Below are positions 47,911-55,171 of a stretch of DNA of 55,171 nt, one piece after another; within the stretch, counting starts at the first letter, position 1; each line of letters opens with the position of its first letter. A program made the translations under genes and the position numbers. The stretch is from Spirochaetaceae bacterium UBA4077 (lineage in GTDB: Bacteria > Spirochaetota > Spirochaetia > Treponematales > Rectinemataceae). Location: contig DFYR01000068.1 of the NCBI GenBank assembly GCA_002383375.1, positions 1 through 55,171 of the forward strand. Direction: 5' to 3'. Below the pieces are notes generated by a model that saw nothing but the letters and a program-made list of their open reading frames with translations, ran no database searches and was not told the origin of the DNA.

Positions 47911-49008
47911 ATTACGCACACGACAGCACTCCATGATTGGCATATTGGACAGGGGGCGAAGATGGCTGGCTTTGCCGGCTACGATATGCCCATTTCCTAC
48001 CCATCCGGAGCCCTAGAGGAGCACGCCGTCACCCGGCGATCCGTCGGGCTTTTCGATATCGATCATATGGGTCAGTTCGAAATCTCGGGACCTTGGGCTG
48101 AGTCCTTTGTTTCCCGCATGGTGAGCGCCAGGATCTCGGATCTCAAGGTTCCAATGTCCAGGTACTCCCTGCTTCTAAACGAAGAAGGCTGCGTGCTGGA
48201 CGACCTTTTCGTCTATCGCCTTCCCGAATCCTGGTGGATCGTGGTCAACGCCTCCAATCGGGAAGCCGACCTGACATGGTTCAGGTCCAAGGCGACCGGA
48301 GGCGTCAGCATTGAGGACAGGTCGGACGAGACTTACATGATCGCTGTACAGGGGCCTAAGGCTATCCAGCTCCTGGATGCGGTGGGGACGGTGCCGGCTT
48401 CGGCTACGGAACGCTTCGGCTGGTGCAGGACAGAAATAGGGGGAGTACCGATTCTTTTCGGAAGGACAGGCTATACGGGCGAGGACGGCGGCGAGCTCTT
48501 CTTTCCCGCCGAAAAGGCCTTGTTCCTCTGGGAGTACCTTTTAGCCAAGGGAAGCGAACTGGGGATCGAAACGAAGGCCATAGGGCTCGCGGCTAGGGAT
48601 AGCCTGCGTTTCGAGGCCGGCATGCCTCTGCACGGCCATGAGATCAGTACCTCGATCAACGCCCTGGAAGCCGGTTTTAAATGGGCCTGCGATTTTTCCA
48701 AGGACTTCATCGGCAAGGCTGCCTTGGAAGCTATCGCCGCCCGGGGGCTTACCCGAAAGCTTGTCGGCCTGGAAGTGTCAGGCGGCGTGCCCAGAGAAGG
48801 CTACGAGGTTGCCAATGCCCAGGGCAGGATTGTGGGCAGCTGTGTTGCGGGAATGTTCTGTCCCAGCGTAAAAAAGTATGCGGCCAATGCCTTCGTGGAG
48901 CCAACCCTGGCTGTGCCTGGTACAGCGCTCAAGGTCATTATCCGCGGGCAACCCAAGGATGCGGTGGTCGTTAAGCGGCCTCTCTATATTCCCGCCTATC
49001 GGCGGTGA
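47911..49008 (+). CDS. gcvT: Glycine cleavage system T protein, non-canonical start codon
   Basis: Aminomethyltransferase that moves the methylene unit from lipoyl-GcvH to tetrahydrofolate. Family features: MAGFAGYDMPISYPSGALEEHAVTR, LFDIDHMGQFEI, VQGPKAIQLL, RTGYTGEDGGELFFP and LAARDSLRFEAGMPLHGHE (folate site). The first ATG is at 47962, but the codons before it in frame read T-H-T-T-A-L-H-D-W-H-I-G-Q-G-A-K, which matches the normal GcvT N-terminus (T-x-L-x-x-W-H...GAKM). The frame is closed by TAA at 47875-47877 and has no ATG, GTG or TTG in between. AGGAGG (47903-47908) lies just before ATT 47911 and ACG 47914, one of which is probably the start. About 365 residues. Confidence 0.85.
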   Translation: MTHTTALHDWHIGQGAKMAGFAGYDMPISYPSGALEEHAVTRRSVGLFDIDHMGQFEISGPWAESFVSRMVSARISDLKVPMSRYSLLLNEEGCVLDDLFVYRLPESWWIVVNASNREADLTWFRSKATGGVSIEDRSDETYMIAVQGPKAIQLLDAVGTVPASATERFGWCRTEIGGVPILFGRTGYTGEDGGELFFPAEKALFLWEYLLAKGSELGIETKAIGLAARDSLRFEAGMPLHGHEISTSINALEAGFKWACDFSKDFIGKAALEAIAARGLTRKLVGLEVSGGVPREGYEVANAQGRIVGSCVAGMFCPSVKKYAANAFVEPTLAVPGTALKVIIRGQPKDAVVVKRPLYIPAYRR

Positions 49009-49030
49009 TTACCATTAAAAGGAGAAATCC

Positions 49031-49414
49031 ATGAGCGTCGATGCAAAGGCGAGATACGCCCAATCCCACGAGTACGCCAGGCAGGAAGCCGATCTCATCG
49101 TGGTGGGTATTTCGGATCATGCCCAGGATGAACTGGGGGATATCGTATTTGTCGAGCTGAAGGAAGCAGGAAAGAGATTGGAAAAGGGCCAGGTTTTCGG
49201 CACGATAGAATCGGTCAAGGCTGCCAGCGACCTTTATATGCCCGTAAGCGGCAGCATCGCTGCAGTCAATGAAGCGCTCCAGGCCGATCCTTCCCTTGTG
49301 AACCGTGAGCCCTACTCGGGCGGTTGGATGATTAAGATAAGGCCCGACAATGCTAAGGATCTGGAGACTCTCCTGGATGCCAAGGCCTATGCTTCCCTGG
49401 TGGGGGAGGAATAA
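49031..49414 (+). CDS. gcvH: Glycine cleavage system H protein
   Basis: 127 residues, the family norm. GcvH carries lipoamide between the P, T and L proteins. The lipoyl lysine is K63 in FGTIESVKAASDLYMPVSG, and DELGDIVFVELKEAGKRL precedes it in the expected hammerhead position. NEALQADPSLVNREPYSGGWMIKI is the typical C-terminal half. AAAAGGAGA lies before the ATG at 49031. It is 22 bases after gcvT and 3 before gcvPA. No lipoate ligase or lpdA is encoded in the window. Confidence 0.97.
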   Translation: MSVDAKARYAQSHEYARQEADLIVVGISDHAQDELGDIVFVELKEAGKRLEKGQVFGTIESVKAASDLYMPVSGSIAAVNEALQADPSLVNREPYSGGWMIKIRPDNAKDLETLLDAKAYASLVGEE

Positions 49415-49417
49415 ACC

Positions 49418-50737
49418 GTGCCCTTCATTCCCAACGCGGAATCCGACCGGATGGCAATGCTCGAGGCGATCGGCAAGAAAAGCATCGAAGCACTTTTCGC
49501 CGACGTTCCTGCCCGGAAACGATTTCCTAAACTGAAACTCCCGCCAGCCCTTTCCGAGCAGGAAGTGCTCAGGGAGATCGGGGCGATGGCCGCAAAAAAC
49601 CGGGGAGCCGACAAGGTTTCCTGGTTTTTGGGAGCAGGAATCTACAATCACTTTATTCCTGCCCTGGTGCCGGCTCTTGCGTCCCGGGGGGAGTTTCTCA
49701 CAGCCTATACGCCTTACCAGCCCGAAGTGTCCCAAGGCACCCTGCAGGCGATCTTCGAGTACCAGAGCATGGCAGCCCGGCTTTTCGGGGTTTCGGTAGT
49801 CAACGCCTCCCATTATGACGGAGCGACCGCCCTGGCCGAAGCGGCGCTCATGGCCTGGAAACTGGACGAGGGGCGCAATAAGATTCTTCTGCCCGAGGAT
49901 CTGCACCCCGAATACAAGGCGGTTCTCAAAACCTATTTTTCTTCCTTCAAGGTGGAAATAGTAGAATACTCCGGGGCTCCGGAGAATGCCGCCCTTGACT
50001 CGGGCTGCGCCTGCCTCATAGCAGGCTACCCCTGCTTTTCCGGTGAACTCTACGGGCTCAAAGCGGCCGCCCAACGTGCCCACGAAGCGGGTGCGCTCTT
50101 CATTGTCCACGCCGACCCATTGATGTGTGCGATCCTCGAGAGCCCCGGCGCCCAGGGTGCTGATATTGTGGTTGCAGAGGGCCAGAGCCTGGGCAATGCC
50201 ATGAATTTCGGCGGCCCTGGGCTTGGCATGATGGGTGCGACGGAAAAACTCATGCGCAGGATGCCCGGCCGCATCGTAGGAGAAGCCAAGGACCATGACG
50301 GCCGCAGAGGTTTCGTGCTTACGCTCACGGCGCGGGAACAGCATATCCGCAGAGAGAAGGCGGTATCCAACATCTGCTCAAACCAGGGTCTGGTAATGCT
50401 CCAGTCCTGCATCTACATGGCGGCTCTGGGCGCCGGCGGCATGAAACAGGTTGCTTCGCTCTGCTACGACAAGGCTCACTATGCAGCCTCGCTCATCAAT
50501 AGCTTGAAGGGTTTCAAGGTTAAAAACCGTAGTTTTTTCAAGGAATTCCTGGTCTCCACTCCCATTCCGGCCCAGGTTATCGTGGACAGGCTCGCCAAGC
50601 GAAAAATAATGCCTGGACTCGCCTTGTCGCGGTATGACTCGAAAAAGGAAAAGGAGCTTCTCATCTGCGTAACCGAGATGAACAGCAAGACTGAAATAGA
50701 CCGACTGGTCGCGGCGCTCAAGGAGGCTGTCCTATGA
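49418..50737 (+). CDS. gcvPA: Glycine dehydrogenase (decarboxylating) subunit 1
   Basis: 439 residues, the N-terminal half of the split P protein, as found in many anaerobes and Gram-positives. GcvPA contributes structure and part of the active site to the GcvPA2B2 heterotetramer that decarboxylates glycine. Recognisable segments: SFLGAGIYNHFIPALV-like WFLGAGIYNHFIPALVPALA, TAYTPYQPEVSQGTLQAIFE, MSVVNASHYDGATALAEAAL-like VVNASHYDGATALAEAAL, and FGGPGLGMMGATEKLMRRMPGRIVG. It does not hold the PLP lysine. The start is GTG at 49418 after GGGGGAGGA. The stop overlaps gcvPB (ATGA). Confidence 0.95.
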   Translation: MPFIPNAESDRMAMLEAIGKKSIEALFADVPARKRFPKLKLPPALSEQEVLREIGAMAAKNRGADKVSWFLGAGIYNHFIPALVPALASRGEFLTAYTPYQPEVSQGTLQAIFEYQSMAARLFGVSVVNASHYDGATALAEAALMAWKLDEGRNKILLPEDLHPEYKAVLKTYFSSFKVEIVEYSGAPENAALDSGCACLIAGYPCFSGELYGLKAAAQRAHEAGALFIVHADPLMCAILESPGAQGADIVVAEGQSLGNAMNFGGPGLGMMGATEKLMRRMPGRIVGEAKDHDGRRGFVLTLTAREQHIRREKAVSNICSNQGLVMLQSCIYMAALGAGGMKQVASLCYDKAHYAASLINSLKGFKVKNRSFFKEFLVSTPIPAQVIVDRLAKRKIMPGLALSRYDSKKEKELLICVTEMNSKTEIDRLVAALKEAVL

Positions 50738-52167
50738 ACCTAAGCCCAGAACCTCTTGTCTTCGAGCTTTCGCGCCCCGGCCTGGTCGGCTGTTCGCTGC
50801 CAGTCTCCGATGTCCCCGCTGCCCAGCTGCCTAAGGATCTTGTCCGTTCCAGTATCGATTTGCCTGAACTGGACGAACTCACGGTGGTGAGGCACTTCAC
50901 CAGGCTTTCTCAGAAAAACTACTCCATCGACACACACTTCTATCCCCTGGGTTCTTGTACCATGAAGTACAATCCCAAGGCCAACGAGGCAGCCGCGGCC
51001 GAGTCGGGTTGGAAAAACATCCATCCCCTGGCCGGGCATTCCGAGGCCCAGGGCGCCATCGAGCTGATCTACAGGCTGCAGGAAAACCTGGCCGAGATCG
51101 GAGGATTTTCCTCCGTCTCCCTCCAGCCCGCGGCAGGAGCCCACGGCGAACTGGCCGGCGTTCTCATGATACGGGACTGTCTCAAGGCCAGGGGGCAGGG
51201 GCAGCGCACAAAGATGCTCATCCCCGACTCGGCCCACGGAACGAATCCCGCTTCCTGCACCATGGCCGGTTTTACCACTCAGACTATCCCCTCGGGCAAG
51301 GACGGGAATATCGACCTCAAAGCACTCGAGGCCGCGCTGGACGACAGTGTCGCCGGTATTATGATCACCAATCCCAACACCCTCGGACTCTTCGAGCGCA
51401 ATATCACGAAGATTGCCGCCATGGTGCACGAAGCCGGCGGCCTGGTGTACGGGGACGGGGCTAACATGAACGCCCTCACCGGGGTCTTTCAGCCCGGCAA
51501 GAGCGGCATCGACGTCATGCACTTCAACCTGCACAAGACCTTCTCAACGCCCCACGGAGGCGGAGGCCCCGGCGCGGGAATGGTGGCGGCGGTCAAGGAG
51601 CTTGCTCCCTTCCTCCCCGGTCCTATCGCAAGGAAAAGGTCGGGGAAGTACGAGCTGGCTATGCCGGAGAAAAGCATAGGCAGGCTTAAGGCTTTCTATG
51701 GTAACTTCGGCGTCCTGGTACGCGCCTACTGCTATGTGAGGATGCAGGGAGCAGAAGGCCTGCGCCGCATAGCGGAAAACTCGGTGCTCAACGCAAACTA
51801 CCTGCGGGCGAGACTGGAGAAAACCTACAAGCTCAAGTACACAAGGCCCTGCATGCACGAGTTCGTGGCCATGGGCGATGTCGCTCCAGGAATCCGCACC
51901 CTGGACATCGCCAAGCGCCTGATCGATTACGGTTTCCATCCGCCCACTATCTACTTCCCCCTGATAGTACCCGAGGCGCTGATGATCGAACCTACCGAGA
52001 CGGAGAGCAAGAAAACCCTGGATGATTTTGTGGAGGCTATGCTGTCCATCGCAGCCGAGGCAAAGACCACTCCAGAGTTGCTCCACAACGCACCCACTAC
52101 GACCCCCGTCGGCCGCCTTGACGAAGTAGCGGCAGCCCGAAGCCCTGTGCTCTGCTTCAGGGGATAG
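50734..52167 (+). CDS. gcvPB: Glycine dehydrogenase (decarboxylating) subunit 2
   Basis: 477 residues, the C-terminal half of the split P protein and the PLP-bearing subunit. The PLP lysine is K268 in HFNLHKTFSTPHGGGGPGAG. Other family segments: FYPLGSCTMKYNPKANE, LQPAAGAHGELAGVLMIR, IPDSAHGTNPASCTMAGF, GIMITNPNTLGLFE and VYGDGANMNALTG. It begins inside the gcvPA stop. A strong terminator follows about 35 bases after the stop. Together gcvT-H-PA-PB supply one-carbon units and CO2 from glycine, or run as glycine synthase in reverse in acetogenic or Stickland-type anaerobes. Confidence 0.97.
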   Translation: MNLSPEPLVFELSRPGLVGCSLPVSDVPAAQLPKDLVRSSIDLPELDELTVVRHFTRLSQKNYSIDTHFYPLGSCTMKYNPKANEAAAAESGWKNIHPLAGHSEAQGAIELIYRLQENLAEIGGFSSVSLQPAAGAHGELAGVLMIRDCLKARGQGQRTKMLIPDSAHGTNPASCTMAGFTTQTIPSGKDGNIDLKALEAALDDSVAGIMITNPNTLGLFERNITKIAAMVHEAGGLVYGDGANMNALTGVFQPGKSGIDVMHFNLHKTFSTPHGGGGPGAGMVAAVKELAPFLPGPIARKRSGKYELAMPEKSIGRLKAFYGNFGVLVRAYCYVRMQGAEGLRRIAENSVLNANYLRARLEKTYKLKYTRPCMHEFVAMGDVAPGIRTLDIAKRLIDYGFHPPTIYFPLIVPEALMIEPTETESKKTLDDFVEAMLSIAAEAKTTPELLHNAPTTTPVGRLDEVAAARSPVLCFRG

Positions 52168-52202
52168 CAGGCAGCATCGGTACAGAGGTATTATAATTGC
52201 AT

Positions 52203-52240
52203 GCGAAGGGGCTGCCCGATTTAACGGGCAGCCCCTTCGC
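52203..52240 (+). terminator. gcv operon terminator
   Basis: A perfect 16-bp stem, GCGAAGGGGCTGCCCG (52203-52218) with CGGGCAGCCCCTTCGC (52225-52240), a 6-base loop, and TTTCTC after it. It lies between the convergent gcvPB and acyl-CoA ligase genes and ends the gcv operon. Confidence 0.85.
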
Positions 52241-52289
52241 TTTCTCATTCAAGCCTTAAAATGTTCTATTCCAACAATATGCCGCTGCT

Positions 52290-54068
52290 TCAGTCTTTCT
52301 TTTCGCTCTTGCCCTGTTTGGAATAGAGAAAACGTTTGATTTTCTGCGTGGGGGTTTTTTCAAAAGGCTGGTACTGCAGCATTATGCTTTGAATCCTTGA
52401 AAACGAAGAAAGCTTCGAGTTGGTTTCTTTGCGAATACCCTCGAGAAGTTGGGATACTTTCTTCTCCGCTCCTTCGAAAGCCTGACCCAGACTGCTGGCC
52501 ATGCTCTTTTCAGCATTGGCGATGGCGGTTCCCAGCTTAGAGGAGAGTTGGCCTGCCGCATCCAATCCGTCCTGGATTCTCGCCTCGAGGTTTTCGAGTA
52601 CCTCGCTTTTAAGGTAGACGAAGGCGGTAAGGCCGGTATCACCTTCCACTACAAGGGATTCCACAACATAGGGCGACTGGTTCAGTACCGCTTCGATCTC
52701 TTCAGGATAGATATTCTCTCCCGTGGCGCCCAGTATCATAGTCTTGATCCGTCCCCGCACGAAGACACGGTTTTTCTTATCCACAAAGCCGAGATCGCCG
52801 GTTCTGAACCAGCCGTCCTCGGTGAAGGCTTCGGCTGTTTTCCCCTGGTCGAGATAGTAGCCCTTGAAAATGTTGTCGCCCTTGGCCTGGATTTCTCCCT
52901 CTCCAGTGGATGGATTAGGGTCGGCTATCCTTAACTGTACACCCTTGAGCGCCGGTCCTGTGGAGCGGATAAAAGTCCTGCTGGGAGGGCAGCCGGCAAG
53001 GAGAGGGGAGCACTCGGTGAGACCGTATCCTATGGCGTAAGGAAATTTAGCCTTTTTTAAAAAGGTTTCCACTTCCGCCGCCAGCGGCGCACCTCCGACA
53101 CCGAAAAAGCGGATTCTTCCACCAAAGGTTTTCTTGAGTTTCATGCCCGCGAAGCGGATTAAAAGCGGCTTGAACAATTTATTCGAGTAGAGCTTCATCC
53201 CCTCCAGGGTGGGCTTTATGCTGGAACGGTATATTTTTTCTATAACCAGGGGGACCGAGAGCATTATCGTCGGCCTTATCGCTTTCAGGGCCGGAAGGAG
53301 TACAGTAGCCGAGGGTGGCCTATCCAGGTAATGGATATGGGATCCCGCAAGAAGAGGAATTATAAAGCCGATGGTGAATTCGTAGGTGTGGGCCAGGGGG
53401 AGGATGGAGAGCACCTGGTCTGTGCGGTGAAGAATGATTATTGAACGGCAGGCTAGGGCGTTTGACAGGACATTTTTATGGCTTAGCATGACGCCCTTGG
53501 AGCTGCCCGTCGTGCCCGATGTGTAGATGATCATCGCCAGGTCATCTTTTCCGGGCCTGAAAGAGGTCCTAGGCTGGTTTTTTTTCGAAGCCCCGGTCTT
53601 GTCTGAGGTCTTGTCCCTTGGCTTCTCTAAAGTGCTGTCCTTCGCCGGTCCTTTATGCTTCAGTTTCCCGTCGGTGACGCCGACTACCGCAAGGCTGCCG
53701 AGGGAAGGTTTAAGCTTCGGCTCAAGCTTGTCCGAACAGATCACAGCCTTTGCTCCCGAATGCTTTAGGATGTTGGCGATCTGATCGGGATTGAAATCCA
53801 CCAGTATGGGAACAGCCACGGCTCCGGCTTTGAGTATTGCGAAATAGGCGGCACCCCAGTAAGGAGAATTTTCCGCAAGCAGCGCTACCCTGTCTCCGTC
53901 CTCAACCCCATAGGCAAGCAGCTTTTGGGCAAAGGCTGCTGAGGCTTGTTCCAATTGGGCATAGCTGAAGCCGTCACCGCCAATCATGCTTAGGGCAGGT
54001 CTGTCCTGATAATGCGTTGCACCCCTCTCGACAAGTTCCACCAAGGTCATTTCATCCAGAGCGTACAT
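52290..54068 (-). CDS. Long-chain fatty acid-CoA ligase (AMP-dependent synthetase)
   Basis: 592 residues of the ANL adenylating superfamily. Motifs: AMIIYTSGTTGSSKGVMLSHKN (A3/P-loop), PLAHTYEFTIGF, GYGLTECSPLLAG (A5), WFRTGDLGFVDKKNRVFVRGRIK (A7/A8 hinge) and GENIYPEEIEAVL. The C-terminal lysine region is PFEKTPTQKIKRFLY. It activates fatty acids (or a related carboxylate) to acyl-AMP and acyl-CoA. A Lys/Thr-rich insert near residues 140-165 and a helical insert before the C-terminus (ASSLGQAFEGAEKKVSQLLEG) are typical of a spirochaete/clostridial subgroup. AGGAGGAGCC precedes the ATG. It is convergent with the gcv operon. Confidence 0.9.
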   Translation of the reverse strand: MYALDEMTLVELVERGATHYQDRPALSMIGGDGFSYAQLEQASAAFAQKLLAYGVEDGDRVALLAENSPYWGAAYFAILKAGAVAVPILVDFNPDQIANILKHSGAKAVICSDKLEPKLKPSLGSLAVVGVTDGKLKHKGPAKDSTLEKPRDKTSDKTGASKKNQPRTSFRPGKDDLAMIIYTSGTTGSSKGVMLSHKNVLSNALACRSIIILHRTDQVLSILPLAHTYEFTIGFIIPLLAGSHIHYLDRPPSATVLLPALKAIRPTIMLSVPLVIEKIYRSSIKPTLEGMKLYSNKLFKPLLIRFAGMKLKKTFGGRIRFFGVGGAPLAAEVETFLKKAKFPYAIGYGLTECSPLLAGCPPSRTFIRSTGPALKGVQLRIADPNPSTGEGEIQAKGDNIFKGYYLDQGKTAEAFTEDGWFRTGDLGFVDKKNRVFVRGRIKTMILGATGENIYPEEIEAVLNQSPYVVESLVVEGDTGLTAFVYLKSEVLENLEARIQDGLDAAGQLSSKLGTAIANAEKSMASSLGQAFEGAEKKVSQLLEGIRKETNSKLSSFSRIQSIMLQYQPFEKTPTQKIKRFLYSKQGKSEKKD

Positions 54069-54139
54069 GGCTCCTCCTGGTCACCGCAGAATACAGGCAA
54101 ATGGCATCTATGCCTAGTAAGCTCTGGGCAGGTCATGGG

Positions 54140-55171
54140 TTACAGGGTATTTCCAAAAACGGTGATTTTTCCCATACTGCCCCCTGCTACTAAAAACGCT
54201 CCCCGGCAGAACGAAATCGAAGATGGATCAGCCAATCCAAGAGGGTCTCCAGCCTCTGGATGGACTAATTGCGAATTGATCTTGCTCCCATCCCCGGCAA
54301 TATCAATAAACTCAAGGTAGTCACCGCCTCCTGCAAGAATTGTTTCGCAAGAGACTGAACCGGTATCGCCCACGGCTAGTAATGCAGCCCCTTCGCTCTC
54401 CGGCGACAGAGAGATGAGACTGTCCTGGACATAGGGCGATACAGGATCGGGCCTTGAAAAGCGCACTATGCTGTCTTCATTGCAGAGCGCGTAGAAGGAA
54501 TCCCCCTGGCTTGAAAGGGCGAGGGCTTTCGGTTTATTCAAGCCTGGGTTGGCTTCAGAATTATCAAGGCAATAGAGGGTCCCAAGACTTGCTCCATCCT
54601 GAAGTATGAATACTTCTGAGGCCTCTGGGGCACTTATCGCAAGCTGCCCTGAGGCTGTGATGATCATATCTGAAAGCGTGAAGTCCGCATTTTTCCCAGA
54701 GTTTAGATCGTTTGAGTACAGGTATTCCAAAACTCCGGCACAAGTCGAGAAGGCAAAGACACCGTCATAGCCAGAAGAGGAGCAGGCTGCATAGAGCCTG
54801 TCCCCCGAGGGCGAAAAGCAGAGGGCTTTTACACTTCCAAAACTGCCTAGATCACCGCTGGATGAGCTGGTGAGAAACGATGTCGTAACAATCTCCCCAT
54901 TTTCACCTAAACGACACAGCCAGATCCATCCAGCACCTGTGGCTGCGGCGGCTATAAACCTGCCGTCATGGGATAGTGCAAGCCTGTCCGCCGATTTAAG
55001 ATCGCCGGCTCTGATCCGACTTCGCCAGAGCCTGAGCCAGGATGCCGAACTGGGTACGATTTGCATTTCTGCTGAACCTGTATCGTCCAAGGCTGAACCG
55101 TAGGCAGCGATAAAAGCATGGAGGTATTTATCGGCATCGAAGTCAGAAACGACTATCAATCCGCTTTCTGA
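54140..55171 (-). CDS. Beta-propeller-like protein, 3' part (runs off the window)
   Basis: The open frame continues to the right-hand end of the window (codons before 55159 remain open), so only the C-terminal about 343 residues are visible and the true start is outside. Repeats with the pattern ALSHDGRFIAAAATG, CFSPSGDRLYAACSSSG, ALSSQGDSFYALCNED and D-G-x-x-G/A-x-x spacing suggest a WD40/YVTN/NHL-like propeller of four to six visible blades. Many aspartates and glycines, and no cytoplasmic enzyme motif, suggest a surface or periplasmic protein, but the N-terminus is unseen. No function can be given. It is followed 71 bases later by the acyl-CoA ligase gene on the same strand. Confidence 0.7.
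   Translation of the reverse strand, partial: SESGLIVVSDFDADKYLHAFIAAYGSALDDTGSAEMQIVPSSASWLRLWRSRIRAGDLKSADRLALSHDGRFIAAAATGAGWIWLCRLGENGEIVTTSFLTSSSSGDLGSFGSVKALCFSPSGDRLYAACSSSGYDGVFAFSTCAGVLEYLYSNDLNSGKNADFTLSDMIITASGQLAISAPEASEVFILQDGASLGTLYCLDNSEANPGLNKPKALALSSQGDSFYALCNEDSIVRFSRPDPVSPYVQDSLISLSPESEGAALLAVGDTGSVSCETILAGGGDYLEFIDIAGDGSKINSQLVHPEAGDPLGLADPSSISFCRGAFLVAGGSMGKITVFGNTL

Noticed and set aside
48971..50344. Long open frame (457 codons) on the minus strand opposite gcvH/gcvPA
   Set aside because: It lies antisense to well-conserved glycine cleavage genes; its sequence has no recognisable family and the length is a by-product of high-GC codon usage.
1..55171. Mobile elements, CRISPR arrays, tRNA or rRNA genes
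   Set aside because: Scanned on both strands by eye; no transposase, integrase, regularly spaced repeats, tRNA-like cloverleaf or rRNA segments were recognised. A computed tRNAscan/CRISPR search was not possible.

Overview
The window is gene-dense, moderately high in GC, and chromosomal in character: 46 protein-coding genes are called (one partial), with no rRNA, tRNA, insertion sequence, phage or CRISPR array seen. Gene content suggests an anaerobic, glycine- and amino-acid-using bacterium. The best guess is a spirochaete (Treponema/Rectinema-like), but that is inferred from the overall style of the proteins and no single marker proves it.

Layout. 0.1-8.5 kb: efp, a two-domain methyltransferase, GTP-type PEP carboxykinase with a palindromic operator candidate over its promoter, a small unknown protein, recG and an M32 carboxypeptidase. 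8.6-15.6 kb (minus strand): a compact histidine operon, hisG-hisC-hisB-hisHF-hisA/I/E-hisD. Two of its genes are fusions (HisH-HisF and HisA-HisI-HisE). It is preceded by a transcription attenuator whose 34-aa leader peptide carries six His codons within seven. 15.7-24 kb: radical SAM protein, PHP phosphoesterase, AI-2E-type permease, rsmI, a SpoU methyltransferase, an orphan MsmX/UgpC-type sugar ABC ATPase, an outer-membrane-like protein and a YtcJ-type amidohydrolase.

24.1-35.2 kb is the most unusual region. A single-direction series of genes encodes a TAXI-type TRAP transporter, an Asp/Glu-racemase-like enzyme, a DAO-family flavoprotein, an FCD-domain regulator, a stand-alone BFD [2Fe-2S] protein, a canonical DapA, the [2Fe-2S], FAD and [4Fe-4S] subunits of an HcnABC/hydroxyproline-dehydrogenase-like complex, and then Asd and a short aspartokinase without a recognisable tandem ACT region. 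It looks like uptake and oxidation of an amino or imino acid joined to the aspartate-semialdehyde node. The intercistronic gap after the binding-protein gene is packed with five consecutive stem-loops.

35.3-47.8 kb: a 36-aa lysine-rich small protein, a galactokinase/sugar-transporter/gamma-carbonic-anhydrase group, a tandem FMN-binding-domain secreted protein, an aminotransferase, an EEP-family hydrolase, an ornithine/lysine decarboxylase, and a membrane protein-TPR-metallophosphoesterase-GerMN group. 47.9-52.2 kb: glycine cleavage genes gcvT-gcvH-gcvPA-gcvPB, where gcvT appears to start at a non-canonical codon. 52.3 kb to the end: a long-chain acyl-CoA ligase and the 3' part of a beta-propeller-like gene that runs off the window.

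A recurring pattern is transcription-unit-first genes with no Shine-Dalgarno sequence and a sigma70-like -10 box ending 6 (once 8) bases before the start codon. This suggests that leaderless mRNAs are common in this genome.
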